A stretch of DNA of 64,000 nt from Rhizobium rhizogenes. GTDB lineage: Bacteria > Pseudomonadota > Alphaproteobacteria > Rhizobiales > Rhizobiaceae. This document shows positions 27,114 to 35,617 of the stretch, piece after piece. A program made the translations under genes and the position numbers. Location of the stretch: NCBI RefSeq assembly GCF_002005205.3, contig NZ_CP019702.2:921501-985500 (forward strand), read 5' to 3'. The notes beneath the pieces were generated by a model. It was not told the DNA's origin. It worked only from the letters and a program-made list of their open reading frames with translations, and did no database searches. Numbering within the stretch: position 1 is the first letter of the stretch; the number at the start of each line of letters is the position of its first letter.

Positions 27114-28051
27114 AACTCTCGGCAAACGCGCTCCGCCTCATCATTCCCGCCGCCTCGCTCGCCTTCCTGCTGGCTGCCGTCTTTTACATGCAGCCGCGCG
27201 CCATGAGCTATACCGGCATGAACCTGCTGTTCAATCTGGCGGTGCCGATCGCGCTTGCCACCATTGCGCAGATGCTGATCATGTCGGTCAACGATCTTGA
27301 CCTGTCGATGGGCACCTTCGTCAGTTTCTGCGCCTGCGTCACCGCCACCTTCCTGCAGACGACGCCACTGCTGGGGATCGCGATTTTCGCTGGCGCGATT
27401 GCGGTTTATGCCGCACTCGGGGCCATCATCCATATCCGTGCCCTGCCCTCCATCGTCGTCACACTCGGCATGAGCTTCGTCTGGGGCGGTCTGGCCGTGC
27501 TCATTCTGCCCTCGCCTGGTGGCCAGGCCCCCGCCTTCATTCGGGCACTGATGACAGCCAAACCACCGCTGGTGCCGATCGCCATCGTCGCCAGCATCCT
27601 GATCGCGGTCGTCGCGCATTACATCGTCATGCGCTCCTCCTTCGGCGTTTTGATGCGCGGCGTCGGCGGCAATTTCCGCTCGGTCGAGCGCTCCGGCTGG
27701 TCGGTGGTCGGCATCCGCGCCGCCACCTTTGCGCTTGCCGGTTTCTTCGCGGTGCTTTCGGGCGTCGCCCTTGTCGGACTGACGACAGCGGCCGATGCCA
27801 ATATCGCCCTGCGTTACACGCTGCTGTCGATTGCCGGCGTGATCCTCGGCGGCGGTGAATTTGTCGGCGGAAGGGTGTCGCCCATCGGCGCCGTCATCGG
27901 CGCGCTGACGCTGACGCTTGCTGGCTCTTTCCTGTCCTTCATGCGCATTTCGCCGGACTGGCAGATCGGCGCGCAGGGCGCGATCCTCATCATCGTGCTT
28001 GCCTTGCGCATCCTGCTCAACCGTCTTGAAAAGCGGGAGAAAAATCAATGA
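27110..28051 (+). CDS. Sugar ABC transporter permease 1 (RbsC-like)
   Basis: This 313-residue inner-membrane protein has eight to ten hydrophobic helices. The characteristic inner loop is SMGTFVSFCACVTATFL after the motif MSVNDLDLSMG, and a Gly-rich region GGGEFVGGRVSPIGAVIGAL lies near residues 246-266, as in branched/ribose-type permeases. It overlaps the ATPase gene by 4 bp and the second permease by 4 bp. It forms a heterodimer with the next gene product; this is inferred from the tandem arrangement. Confidence 0.85.
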   Translation: MKLSANALRLIIPAASLAFLLAAVFYMQPRAMSYTGMNLLFNLAVPIALATIAQMLIMSVNDLDLSMGTFVSFCACVTATFLQTTPLLGIAIFAGAIAVYAALGAIIHIRALPSIVVTLGMSFVWGGLAVLILPSPGGQAPAFIRALMTAKPPLVPIAIVASILIAVVAHYIVMRSSFGVLMRGVGGNFRSVERSGWSVVGIRAATFALAGFFAVLSGVALVGLTTAADANIALRYTLLSIAGVILGGGEFVGGRVSPIGAVIGALTLTLAGSFLSFMRISPDWQIGAQGAILIIVLALRILLNRLEKREKNQ

Positions 28052-28995
28052 ACGGGCTGTCGTCCCTCACGAAAAAACCGTGGATCTGGTCGTTCGCCGC
28101 AACGGCTGCGGTGTGGATCATCACCGTGCTCTTCACCGGCGGAGCAAGCTCCTTCGGCCTCTCACATGCGGCGCTGACCTTCGCGGCCTTTTCCGTCATC
28201 GTCGGCATCGGCCAGATGTTCGTCATCACGCTCGGGCCGGGCAATATCGACCTCTGCGTTCCCGCGACAATGACGCTGTCAGGCACGCTGGCGCTGAAAT
28301 TCATGGATGTGTCCGATGGTCTTATTCTGCCGGGACTGCTGATCGCCATCCTGATCGGTATCGCCATCGGCATCGGCAATTATGCACTGATCAAGCTCCT
28401 GCGCATCCCGCCAATCATCGCTACGCTGTCGATGAGCTTCATCGTGCAATCCATTGCCATCTGGTCGAACCGCGGTCTGCGTATCAAGCCGCCTGAGACA
28501 TTGGCGACATTCGCGATATCAAGCTCTTTCGGCATTCCGAACGTCGCACTTGTCGCGTTGCTGCTCTCGGTTGTCGCCTGGCTGCTGCTAGATCGCACTT
28601 TCTATGGGCGCTGGATTTCCGCGATCGGCCAGAGCACCTTTGCCGCCCGCATGACCGGCATTCCGGTGGATGGCACCCGTTTCGTCACCTATGTGCTCTG
28701 TGCGGTGCTGGCGGCGATTGCCGGTTATCTTCTCGCCAGTTTTTCCGGCGGTGCTGCGCTCAACATGGGCTCGGAATATCTGCTGATGTCCATCGCCGTC
28801 GTCGTCATCGGCGGCACGGCGGTGGCGGGTGGGGATTCCAACGTTCCCGGCATCTGGGGCGCCTCGCTCTTCATGTTCCTGGTGGTTTCGATGCTGAATA
28901 CCTATGGTTTCGGCGCCGGCATCCGCCTCATCCTCACCGGCCTCATCATCATTTCAGTCATTCTTCTGGCAAGCGGCCCCAAGGCCACGCGCTGA
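28048..28995 (+). CDS. Sugar ABC transporter permease 2 (RbsC-like)
   Basis: The 315-residue protein is paralogous in layout to the preceding permease: GQMFVITLGPGNIDLCVPATMTLSGTLAL in the first half, and VVIGGTAVAGGDSNVPGIWGASLF near residues 251-275, the permease motif of the RbsC group. It has eight to ten hydrophobic helices. Translation is coupled to the upstream gene by ATGA. A 34-bp gap separates it from the lactonase gene. Confidence 0.85.
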   Translation: MNGLSSLTKKPWIWSFAATAAVWIITVLFTGGASSFGLSHAALTFAAFSVIVGIGQMFVITLGPGNIDLCVPATMTLSGTLALKFMDVSDGLILPGLLIAILIGIAIGIGNYALIKLLRIPPIIATLSMSFIVQSIAIWSNRGLRIKPPETLATFAISSSFGIPNVALVALLLSVVAWLLLDRTFYGRWISAIGQSTFAARMTGIPVDGTRFVTYVLCAVLAAIAGYLLASFSGGAALNMGSEYLLMSIAVVVIGGTAVAGGDSNVPGIWGASLFMFLVVSMLNTYGFGAGIRLILTGLIIISVILLASGPKATR

Positions 28996-29029
28996 CCCCA
29001 AACAACAAGCCCACAAGCGGACCACGCTC

Positions 29030-29950
29030 ATGACCACAGACAACACCTCCCCTTACGAAATCCACGACGACCGCTTCCGCCATCTGATCGTCGGCAATGC
29101 CGAGCTGGAAGAGCTTTATTCCGGCTGCCGCTGGGCCGAAGGCCCGGTGTGGTTCGCCGATCTGAACTGCCTGCTATTCAGCGACATTCCCAATCAGCGC
29201 ATGCTGCGCTGGGTGCCGGATGGCGGGATCTCGGTGTTCCGCCACCCCTCCAACTTCACCAATGGCAACACACGTGACCGGCAGGGACGACTGGTTTCCT
29301 GCGAACATGGCGGCCGTCGCGTCACCCGCACCGAAGTCGACGGGTCGATCACGGTTCTCGCCGACAGCTTTGGCGGCAAGCGGCTCAATTCGCCCAACGA
29401 TGTGGTGGTGAAATCGGACGGCAGCATCTGGTTCACCGACCCCACCTACGGCATTCTCTCCGACTATGAGGGCTACAAGGCCGAGCCGGAGCAGGAGACG
29501 CGCAATGTCTACCGGCTCGATCCCGCAACCGGAAAGATCGACATCGCCATCGATGACTTCGTGCAGCCGAACGGCCTTGCCTTCTCGCCGGATGAAACGA
29601 AGCTCTATATCGCCGACAGCTCCTACAGCCACGATGTCTCCCGCCCGCGTCATATCCGCGTCTTCGACGTGGTGGACGGCGTGAAGCTCACCAATGGCCG
29701 GGAATTCTGCAATCTCGACAATGGCCTGCCGGATGGATTCCGTCTGGATACGGCCGGTAATCTCTGGACCAGCGCCGGTGATGGCGTTCACTGCTTTGCG
29801 CCCGATGGCACGCTCATCGGCAAGATCAGGGTGCCACAGACGGTCGCAAACCTCACCTTTGGCGGCCCGAAAAAGAACCGGCTGTTCATCACCGCAACGA
29901 AATCACTCTATTCGGTGTATGTGGCCGCAACCGGAGCACAGACACCCTGA
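29030..29950 (+). CDS. SMP-30/gluconolactonase family sugar lactonase
   Basis: The 306-residue cytoplasmic beta-propeller has the SMP-30 signature set: RWAEGPVWFADLNCLLFSDIPNQRML (metal-binding Glu), NGNTRDRQGRLVSCEHGGRRVTR, LNSPNDVVVKSDGSIWFTDPTYG (metal-binding Asn), QPNGLAFSPDETKLYIADSS (metal-binding Asp at the end) and LPDGFRLDTAGNLWTSAGDGV. It hydrolyses a sugar-acid lactone. Placed last in the transporter operon, it suggests that the imported sugar is oxidised to a lactone and then opened; no dehydrogenase for that step is in the operon. ATG 29030 removes a 42-residue extension inside the permease gene. Confidence 0.87.
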   Translation: MTTDNTSPYEIHDDRFRHLIVGNAELEELYSGCRWAEGPVWFADLNCLLFSDIPNQRMLRWVPDGGISVFRHPSNFTNGNTRDRQGRLVSCEHGGRRVTRTEVDGSITVLADSFGGKRLNSPNDVVVKSDGSIWFTDPTYGILSDYEGYKAEPEQETRNVYRLDPATGKIDIAIDDFVQPNGLAFSPDETKLYIADSSYSHDVSRPRHIRVFDVVDGVKLTNGREFCNLDNGLPDGFRLDTAGNLWTSAGDGVHCFAPDGTLIGKIRVPQTVANLTFGGPKKNRLFITATKSLYSVYVAATGAQTP

Positions 29951-30020
29951 GACGCTGAAAGCGGGGAATTCAGACCGCGAAGGAACTGGCAAGACGGCTT
30001 TGCCGCGTTATAAATGCGGC

Positions 30021-30611
30021 ATGAGTGACGATTCCAGCCCCTTCCTGACTGATGACATGGAGTTCGACGGCGAAGCGCAGGCCGCTGAACCCACCAGCCG
30101 AATGCTGTCCTGGGCGCGAAATTCCGCCCTCTACCGGCTGGAACAGCGGATGATGACGGAAAAGCAGCTGCGTGATGCCATCATGCGCAAGGCACGGGAA
30201 AAATTCGAGGAGATCAGCCCGGCGCAGGTAAAGGCGCTCGGCGAGTTTGCCGTGACCTTTGCCTATGGCATCAAGGCGCTTGATGATACGGCCTATGCGG
30301 AAATTGCCGTGCGAAGCGGCCAGCGCAGCGGCAAATCGAAGCGTGGGCTGGCGCAGAAACTTCAGATCAAGGGCATCGCCCGGGAAACGGCAACAGCCGC
30401 GTTGCAGGAAACCAACGATCTGGTTGCCGCCGTCATCTTCGCGCGCAAGCGCGCCTTCGGGCCGTTTCGCCGTGTCGAACTCGACGAGAAGCGAAAGGGC
30501 AAGGAGTTTTCCGCCTTCGCCCGCAATGGCTTCGGCTTCGAGATCGGCGCGAAAATTATGGCGATGACCTTCGAAGAGGCGGAAGAGATCATCGCGGAAG
30601 CACCGCTCTGA
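30021..30611 (+). CDS. recX: RecX-family regulatory protein
   Basis: The 196-residue protein has the helical RecX architecture: SWARNSALYRLEQRMMTEKQLRDAIMRKA (repeat 1), AVTFAYGIKALDDTAYAEIAVRSGQRSGKSKRGLAQKLQIKGIARETATAALQE (repeat 2) and a third helical repeat. Its role is to modulate RecA filaments. The N-terminus is acidic and low-complexity. It starts at ATG 30021, 70 bp after the lactonase gene, with no clear ribosome-binding site. recA is not in this window. The gene converges with the cytochrome c gene. Confidence 0.75.
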   Translation: MSDDSSPFLTDDMEFDGEAQAAEPTSRMLSWARNSALYRLEQRMMTEKQLRDAIMRKAREKFEEISPAQVKALGEFAVTFAYGIKALDDTAYAEIAVRSGQRSGKSKRGLAQKLQIKGIARETATAALQETNDLVAAVIFARKRAFGPFRRVELDEKRKGKEFSAFARNGFGFEIGAKIMAMTFEEAEEIIAEAPL

Positions 30612-30614
30612 CGA

Positions 30615-31010
30615 TTATTGCGGCAGGGGATGCGTTTTCAGATAGGCGATCAGGTCCGTTATATCGGTTTCGCTCCACAGCCCGAAAAAGCGCATCGCAT
30701 TTCCCGGGATCGCCTTCTTCGGGCTGGCAATGAATTTCTGCAATTCGTCTTCCGTCCAGACCCGGCCGGCCGCGCGGGCATCCTTCAGCGCCTGCGAATA
30801 ATGGCCGTAATCGGCCACGGAAGCCATCGGCCTGCCGACCACACCCATCAGATGTGGCCCCATGCGGGTGCGCGGCGTATCGGCACTGTGACAGGTGGAA
30901 CAGCGGCTGAAAACCTTTTCCCCATGCGCCGCATCGCCTTCGGCAAAGGCGCTCGCCGCAAGAAGGGAAAACACGGTCGCTGCCGTAATATATCTGGATA
31001 CGGAAATCAT
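30615..31010 (-). CDS. Class I cytochrome c, c2-like
   Basis: The 131-residue protein has a signal peptide (residues 1-23, AASAFA) and a single haem site CSTCH (C-x-x-C-H) near residue 37. The axial Met is probably in IPGNAMRF. GPHLMGVVGRPMASVADYGHYSQALKDA resembles cytochrome c2/c550 proteins of alphaproteobacteria. It works in the periplasm as an electron carrier; the partner is unknown. The start at 31010 places the signal peptide at the N-terminus; a longer frame to 31067 adds 19 unlikely residues. Confidence 0.87.
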   Translation of the reverse strand: MISVSRYITAATVFSLLAASAFAEGDAAHGEKVFSRCSTCHSADTPRTRMGPHLMGVVGRPMASVADYGHYSQALKDARAAGRVWTEDELQKFIASPKKAIPGNAMRFFGLWSETDITDLIAYLKTHPLPQ

Positions 31011-31077
31011 GGCCCGGATAATACAACGCCCTCCCCGTCTGACAACGAAGAGGGCGTGTTTTGACATGCGACAGAAT

Positions 31078-31097
31078 GCCCGGTCAAAGCACCGGGC
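31078..31097 (-). terminator. Candidate hairpin terminator after the DUF992 gene
   Basis: GCCCGGT at 31078-31084 pairs with ACCGGGC at 31091-31097 around a 6-nt loop, 10 bp after the DUF992 stop. The following sequence (ATTCTGTC on the minus strand) is only weakly T-rich, so this is a tentative call. Confidence 0.4.
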
Positions 31098-31107
31098 GCT
31101 TTGCCAA

Positions 31108-31635
31108 TCAGTTCATGGCCGTCAGCGTAACCGAGGTGCCGGTGGCGGCAAGGTTGAGACCAACCTGACCCGTCACGCTGACCGTCTGCAGCTGGATCGA
31201 GCCGGAGGTGCCGCCAACGAGGATGTTGGTGCCAACGCCGAGACCAACGGTGACTTCAGCCGTTGCGCCCTGATAAAGACCGCCGAGCGAACCACGGTGG
31301 TAACCGGCGGTCGGGGCGAAAACGGCCCAGACCAGACGGCCCTGCGTGGTGAAGCCGAGATCAACGCCCATCTTGCGGATGGCGCCGGTGTAATGGTCGG
31401 TGCGGCGTGCGCCCATGGTGGACTGGAAGGTGCAGTCCAGTTCCTTGGCGGAACCGAGAACATAACCGACACCACCGCCGATATCGCAGGTGAGATAACC
31501 GATCTTGACGCCGTTGCGGTCGTCCTGTTCCTGGGGAGCCGGTTCGTATCTCGCAAGGTCGGCAGCGAGTGCGGATGCAGCCCCGCCGAGGCCCATCGTC
31601 AATGCGGCAAAAGTTACGGCAACAGCCTTTTTCAT
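31108..31635 (-). CDS. DUF992 family secreted protein
   Basis: The 175-residue protein has a signal peptide (residues 1-24, ALAADLAR) and then a compact Gly-rich beta domain beginning GVKIGYLTCDIGGGVGYVLGSAKELDCTF, with paired cysteines CD and DC. GRLVWAVFAPTAG and GSLGGLYQGATAEVTVGLGVGTNILVGG follow. This matches DUF992, a family common in Rhizobiales with no assigned function. AGGAG lies upstream of the ATG. It probably has its own promoter in the gap upstream. Confidence 0.85.
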   Translation of the reverse strand: MKKAVAVTFAALTMGLGGAASALAADLARYEPAPQEQDDRNGVKIGYLTCDIGGGVGYVLGSAKELDCTFQSTMGARRTDHYTGAIRKMGVDLGFTTQGRLVWAVFAPTAGYHRGSLGGLYQGATAEVTVGLGVGTNILVGGTSGSIQLQTVSVTGQVGLNLAATGTSVTLTAMN

Positions 31636-31771
31636 CTTGTTTTCTCCTGTTTTATTCCTACCCGCAGCAGCCCTTCTTGCCCTCTCCGGATATTGAATTC
31701 CGCACTGTTAACGTTTGTTCCCTGAAATCGATCCAAAACAACTTAATTGGATGCAAGGAAAGCAAAGCGGT

Positions 31772-31814
31772 TAACAATGTCTAATGGCGGTAGGATGCCA
31801 TTAAGACATTGTTA
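31772..31814. repeat. Long AT-rich inverted repeat between DUF992 gene and fhuC
   Basis: TAACAATGTCTAATGGC at 31772-31788 faces GCCATTAAGACATTGTTA at 31797-31814 across an 8-nt loop (GGTAGGAT). The two arms match over 17 positions with one extra T in the right arm. It lies 137 bp upstream of the DUF992 start and 70 bp after the fhuC stop. The rest of this 248-bp gap holds no gene. The repeat could terminate fhuC transcripts or be a regulatory site for DUF992. Confidence 0.75.
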
Positions 31815-31883
31815 GGGCGGAAAATGCGTTGAAAATTCCTGTCAACAACAAGCGCTTTCAGGCGTTGTTTTGCTGCAACAAAC

Positions 31884-32693
31884 TCAAAGCGGCAGCGCGA
31901 CGGGCAAGCCGGTGGCCGCATGTGTCATGACATCCATGCGCACCCCATAAATCCGCTCCAGCGCCTCCGGCGTCATGATCTCCTGCGGGGTTCCCCTTTC
32001 AATCAGATTGCCGGAATGCAGGGCGACGATCTCGTCGCAGAAACGTGCCGCCATGTTGACATCGTGCAGCACCACGATGACGCCGAGACCCTTTTCGCGT
32101 GACAGTCTCTGCACCAGCGACAACACTTCGATCTGATGTGCGAGATCAAGCGCCGATATCGGTTCGTCCAGCAGCAGGCTTTCGGCATTCTGGGCCACCA
32201 GCATGGCAAGCCATACGCGCTGGCGCTCGCCACCGGAAAGCGTGTCCACAAGCCGGTCGCGGAAGGCAACGGTGTCGGTCAACTCGATGGCCTCATCCAC
32301 CTTCTCCTGATCCGCCCTGGTGAACTGGCCGAGCGCGCCATGCCAGGGATAACGACCGAGCGCCACCAGCTCCTTGGCGAGCATGCCGGAGGCGGCCGGC
32401 GTATATTGCGGCAGATAGGCGAGTTTTCGCGCAAACTCCCGGTTGCCCCAGTCGCCCAGCGCCTTTCCCTCAAACGACACTTTACCCGCCGTTGGCTCCT
32501 GGATCCGCGCCAGAATCTTGAGCAGCGTCGATTTTCCCGAACCATTATGGCCGATCAGTCCGATTGTCTTGCCGGTCGCGAAACTTGCCGTCAGCGGCTG
32601 CAGCAATGTTCGGCCGGGCACCTCCATCGTCACGCCTTCCAGCGAAAAAAGCGGCGTATCGTCGTAGCCGGCGGCAAGCGCTGCCTCACCCAT
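31884..32693 (-). CDS. fhuC: Iron(III)-hydroxamate ABC transporter ATP-binding protein FhuC
   Basis: The 269-residue ATPase has Walker A GLIGHNGSGKST near residue 46, Q-loop LAYLPQYTPAA, signature LSGGERQRVWLAMLVAQ, Walker B LLLDEPISALDLAHQ and the switch His in VIVVLHDVNMAARF. The motif GRYPWHGALGQF is characteristic of FhuC/FecE ATPases. It powers siderophore import from the periplasm. It is the last gene of the fhuD-fhuB-fhuC run, 30 bp after fhuB. Confidence 0.9.
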   Translation of the reverse strand: MGEAALAAGYDDTPLFSLEGVTMEVPGRTLLQPLTASFATGKTIGLIGHNGSGKSTLLKILARIQEPTAGKVSFEGKALGDWGNREFARKLAYLPQYTPAASGMLAKELVALGRYPWHGALGQFTRADQEKVDEAIELTDTVAFRDRLVDTLSGGERQRVWLAMLVAQNAESLLLDEPISALDLAHQIEVLSLVQRLSREKGLGVIVVLHDVNMAARFCDEIVALHSGNLIERGTPQEIMTPEALERIYGVRMDVMTHAATGLPVALPL

Positions 32694-32723
32694 GGTTTTT
32701 ATCTCCGTAAATGCCCAGACACA

Positions 32724-34691
32724 TCATTGGCGCCTGCCTGAAAGCCAGATCAGGTAAGGCGCACCGGCCAGTGCCGCAAAAAGCCCAAGCGGCAGCTCAT
32801 AGGGAAAGGTGACCGTTCGCGCTCCGAGATCGGAAAGCGCCATCAGCACCGCTCCGAAAAGGAAAGAAGCGAACAGATGGTCGCGCGGCGTGGTGAAGCC
32901 GGCGCGAAGTGCGATATGCGGCGCCATCAACCCGACGAAACTCAAGGGACCGACAAGCAACGAGGCCGCACCGGTGGCGATGCCGGCCACCGCGATGACG
33001 GCAATGCGTGCGAGACTGAGCGGCAGCCCGAGGGACAGCGGCACATCCCGGCCGAGCGGCAGGATTGTCAGCCAGCGCGTCACCGACAGCGCACCTGAAA
33101 GCAGAACGACGGAGAGCACGGCAAGAAAAATCGCCGACGCGGGCGTCGCCGTCGAACCCGAACCGCTGAGCCAGGCAAGAATCTGCCATGCACGCTGGTC
33201 ACCAATGGCAAGCAGGGCCGAAAGCACCGCCGAGCAGAGCGAACTGACGGCAATACCGGCAAGCAGTATTTTTTCCGGCGCCAGATATCGGCGCACCGCA
33301 AAGAACAGCACGAGGGTCATGACCGCCGCCGAGCCGATGCCGGCACCCGCGAACAATTCAAAGAGGCCTGCCGCCGGAAAAATCGTGATGGCGGCGGCAA
33401 AACCGAGGCCGGCGCCGCCGCTGACGCCGATTACCTCCGGGCTTGCCATGGGATTGCCGGTCAGCCTTTGGAGAAGCGCACCCGCCATGGCCAGCAGACC
33501 GCCGGCGGCGATGGCCGCCACCAGCCGCGGCCAGCGAAACGGCAAGAGGCTTTGCAGGTCACCGGCACCCAGCACCGTCCAGCCATCCGGGCCTTTGCCG
33601 ATGGCCAGCGCTGCAAAGATCAGCACAGCCATGATGACGAGCACCGGCAGCAGTGCGGCGAGCCGACGTCTTGCCGCAACATCACCGCCTTCGCTGCGGT
33701 GGACATCGGTCGGCCGGATTTTCGGCAATAGCCACAGAAGCAATGGTCCGCCGATCAGCGCCGTTACCGCGCCCGTGGGGAAAACTTCGGCCGTCGTGCT
33801 TGCCAGAAGCTGAACGAGACCATCGCAGAACCAGAGCAGCAGCCCGCCCAGCAGTGGCGAAACCATGAGCACGGCGGATGACCGCCGCACGCCGAGTGCC
33901 CGGGTGAGCGCCGGTGCGGCAAGGCCGATGAAACTGACGAGGCCGACCGCAGCGGCCACGAAGGCGGCAAGCGCGACCGCAACGGCCGCGACCGCCAGCC
34001 TGATCGAAAACAGCGATACGCCGAGCGATCGAGCGCCAGCATCGCCGAGACCAAGAACCGTCAATGGCCTTATCAGCAAACCGGTCAGCACAAGGCCGGC
34101 GAGAAGCTGGAAGGCAAGAGAAAAGGCATTCGACCAGTCCTGCTGGCTGAGCGAGCCGCCGTTCCAGACGACAAGCGACATCAGATATTCGCCCTGCGCC
34201 AGCGTCAGCGCCGCCGAAACGGAGGCGGCGGTAGTGCCAACGAGAAGCCCAGATACCACCATGGTCACCGGCTCGAAGGACCGCCGCCAGCCGAGAAGGA
34301 AGACAATGCCGGCGGCAGCGGCAGCGCCCGTGAGTGCCACCAATGCACGATTGCCATCCAGCACCGAGGGAAAGAACAGGGTGGCGATGACGATGGCCAG
34401 CTGCGCGCCGGCGGAAATGCCGAGCGTCGAAGGATCGGCAATCGGATTGCGCAACAATTGCTGGAGAAGCGCACCGGACAGGCCGAGCATCGCACCCGCC
34501 AGAATGGCGACAGCTGCACGCGGCATCAGGCTGAAGGCGAAAATCACCTGATCCATCGACAGCTTGGCGGCATCGAACGGCAGGCCGGGCCATGCGCTGA
34601 AAGGTAGCCGTTGCAGGCCGGCATGCAGCGAAAGCCCGCAGGCCAGAACGAAGAGAAGCACGAAGAAAAGCTGGAGAGGCCGCGCCGTCAC
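32724..34691 (-). CDS. fhuB: Iron(III)-hydroxamate ABC transporter permease FhuB, two fused halves
   Basis: The 655-residue protein consists of two FecCD-type permease domains in tandem, each with about ten helices. Half one has LGLSGALLQQLLRNPIADPSTLGISAGAQLAIV, and half two, from about residue 335, has AMAGALLQRLTGNPMASPEVIGVSGGAGLG. This doubled P-x-LGI/VIGV motif is the hallmark of FhuB. It starts at GTG 34691, which overlaps the fhuD stop. It transports ferric hydroxamates such as ferrichrome through the inner membrane. Confidence 0.92.
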   Translation of the reverse strand: MTARPLQLFFVLLFVLACGLSLHAGLQRLPFSAWPGLPFDAAKLSMDQVIFAFSLMPRAAVAILAGAMLGLSGALLQQLLRNPIADPSTLGISAGAQLAIVIATLFFPSVLDGNRALVALTGAAAAAGIVFLLGWRRSFEPVTMVVSGLLVGTTAASVSAALTLAQGEYLMSLVVWNGGSLSQQDWSNAFSLAFQLLAGLVLTGLLIRPLTVLGLGDAGARSLGVSLFSIRLAVAAVAVALAAFVAAAVGLVSFIGLAAPALTRALGVRRSSAVLMVSPLLGGLLLWFCDGLVQLLASTTAEVFPTGAVTALIGGPLLLWLLPKIRPTDVHRSEGGDVAARRRLAALLPVLVIMAVLIFAALAIGKGPDGWTVLGAGDLQSLLPFRWPRLVAAIAAGGLLAMAGALLQRLTGNPMASPEVIGVSGGAGLGFAAAITIFPAAGLFELFAGAGIGSAAVMTLVLFFAVRRYLAPEKILLAGIAVSSLCSAVLSALLAIGDQRAWQILAWLSGSGSTATPASAIFLAVLSVVLLSGALSVTRWLTILPLGRDVPLSLGLPLSLARIAVIAVAGIATGAASLLVGPLSFVGLMAPHIALRAGFTTPRDHLFASFLFGAVLMALSDLGARTVTFPYELPLGLFAALAGAPYLIWLSGRRQ

Positions 34692-35590
34692 AGGGCTTCT
34701 CCCTGCGCCGTCAAAGCCTCGGCCAGAAGCCGCGCAAAACGCATACCGGCGGTGATACCGCCATAGGGGCTGACATTGCCGAGCGTCACCACGCGGTTTT
34801 CCCGCGCGGCCGGAAGGGCTCGCCAGATGGCGCTGTTGCGCAGGCTCTCACGGGCTTCCACCGGAATATCGGAGACGATGACGATACGCGCCTCCGGCGA
34901 CGCGGCGAGATTTTCCAGCGGCACCGGCGCTGCGAAAGTGAATTGCGAACGATCCACCCAGGCATTGGCAAGCCCCAGCCGACCAAGCACATCCCCGAAC
35001 ATGCTATCAGCACCAAAAGCACGAAAATGCCGGGCGTCACCAATATTGATCACATAGGTCGGCCGCGCGGAAAAACCGGCAAGGCGGGTGCGCATGGCTT
35101 GCAGCGCCGCCTCCGTTTCGCTCAGAACCCTGCGCGCCTCATCAGCCCGGCCGAGCTTTTCGCCAAGAGCCGACACTGCCGCAAGCGCTTTTCCGAAAGG
35201 CGGCTCGCCCTTCACGTAAAAAGGCAGCGAGAAGACCGGCGCAATCGCTTCCAGCCTGCCGGTGTAGCGCGTGTAGAAAGGTGAGATCAGAATGAGATCC
35301 GGCCGAGTCAATTGCAGTAGCTCGAAATTCGGTGCGCCGCGCAGACCAAGATCAACGACGTTCTCAGGGATTTCCGGCTCGACCGCACCGACCCTGAACT
35401 GAATGAGCTCGGTTGCAGCCACCGGCATGACGCCGAGCGCCACGGAGGTTTCGAGCATGGCCCAGTCGATTGCGGCGATGCGGGGCGTCACCGCCGCCCG
35501 CGCCTTGCCTGCAAGAGCCGAAGCGGCGAGCAGGCCTAAAAATTCCCGCCGCCCCCAAAGGGGGGACATCCATGGATCCTTGCGCGTCAT
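34688..35590 (-). CDS. fhuD: Iron(III)-hydroxamate ABC transporter substrate-binding protein FhuD
   Basis: The 300-residue protein has a signal with a twin-arginine motif (GRREFLGLLAASALAG), suggesting export by Tat. The mature protein has PRIAAIDWAMLETSVALGVMPVAATE and LRGAPNFELLQLTRPDLILISPFYTRYTGRLEAIAPV, typical FhuD features of the type III periplasmic-binding fold. It picks up ferric hydroxamates in the periplasm. A start at residue 8 (35569) is equally possible and still contains the RR motif. Downstream of the receptor gene by 28 bp, it probably belongs to the same transcript. Confidence 0.87.
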   Translation of the reverse strand: MTRKDPWMSPLWGRREFLGLLAASALAGKARAAVTPRIAAIDWAMLETSVALGVMPVAATELIQFRVGAVEPEIPENVVDLGLRGAPNFELLQLTRPDLILISPFYTRYTGRLEAIAPVFSLPFYVKGEPPFGKALAAVSALGEKLGRADEARRVLSETEAALQAMRTRLAGFSARPTYVINIGDARHFRAFGADSMFGDVLGRLGLANAWVDRSQFTFAAPVPLENLAASPEARIVIVSDIPVEARESLRNSAIWRALPAARENRVVTLGNVSPYGGITAGMRFARLLAEALTAQGEAL

Positions 35591-35617
35591 GCCCCTGCTG
35601 CTTCACTTGATATGGCG

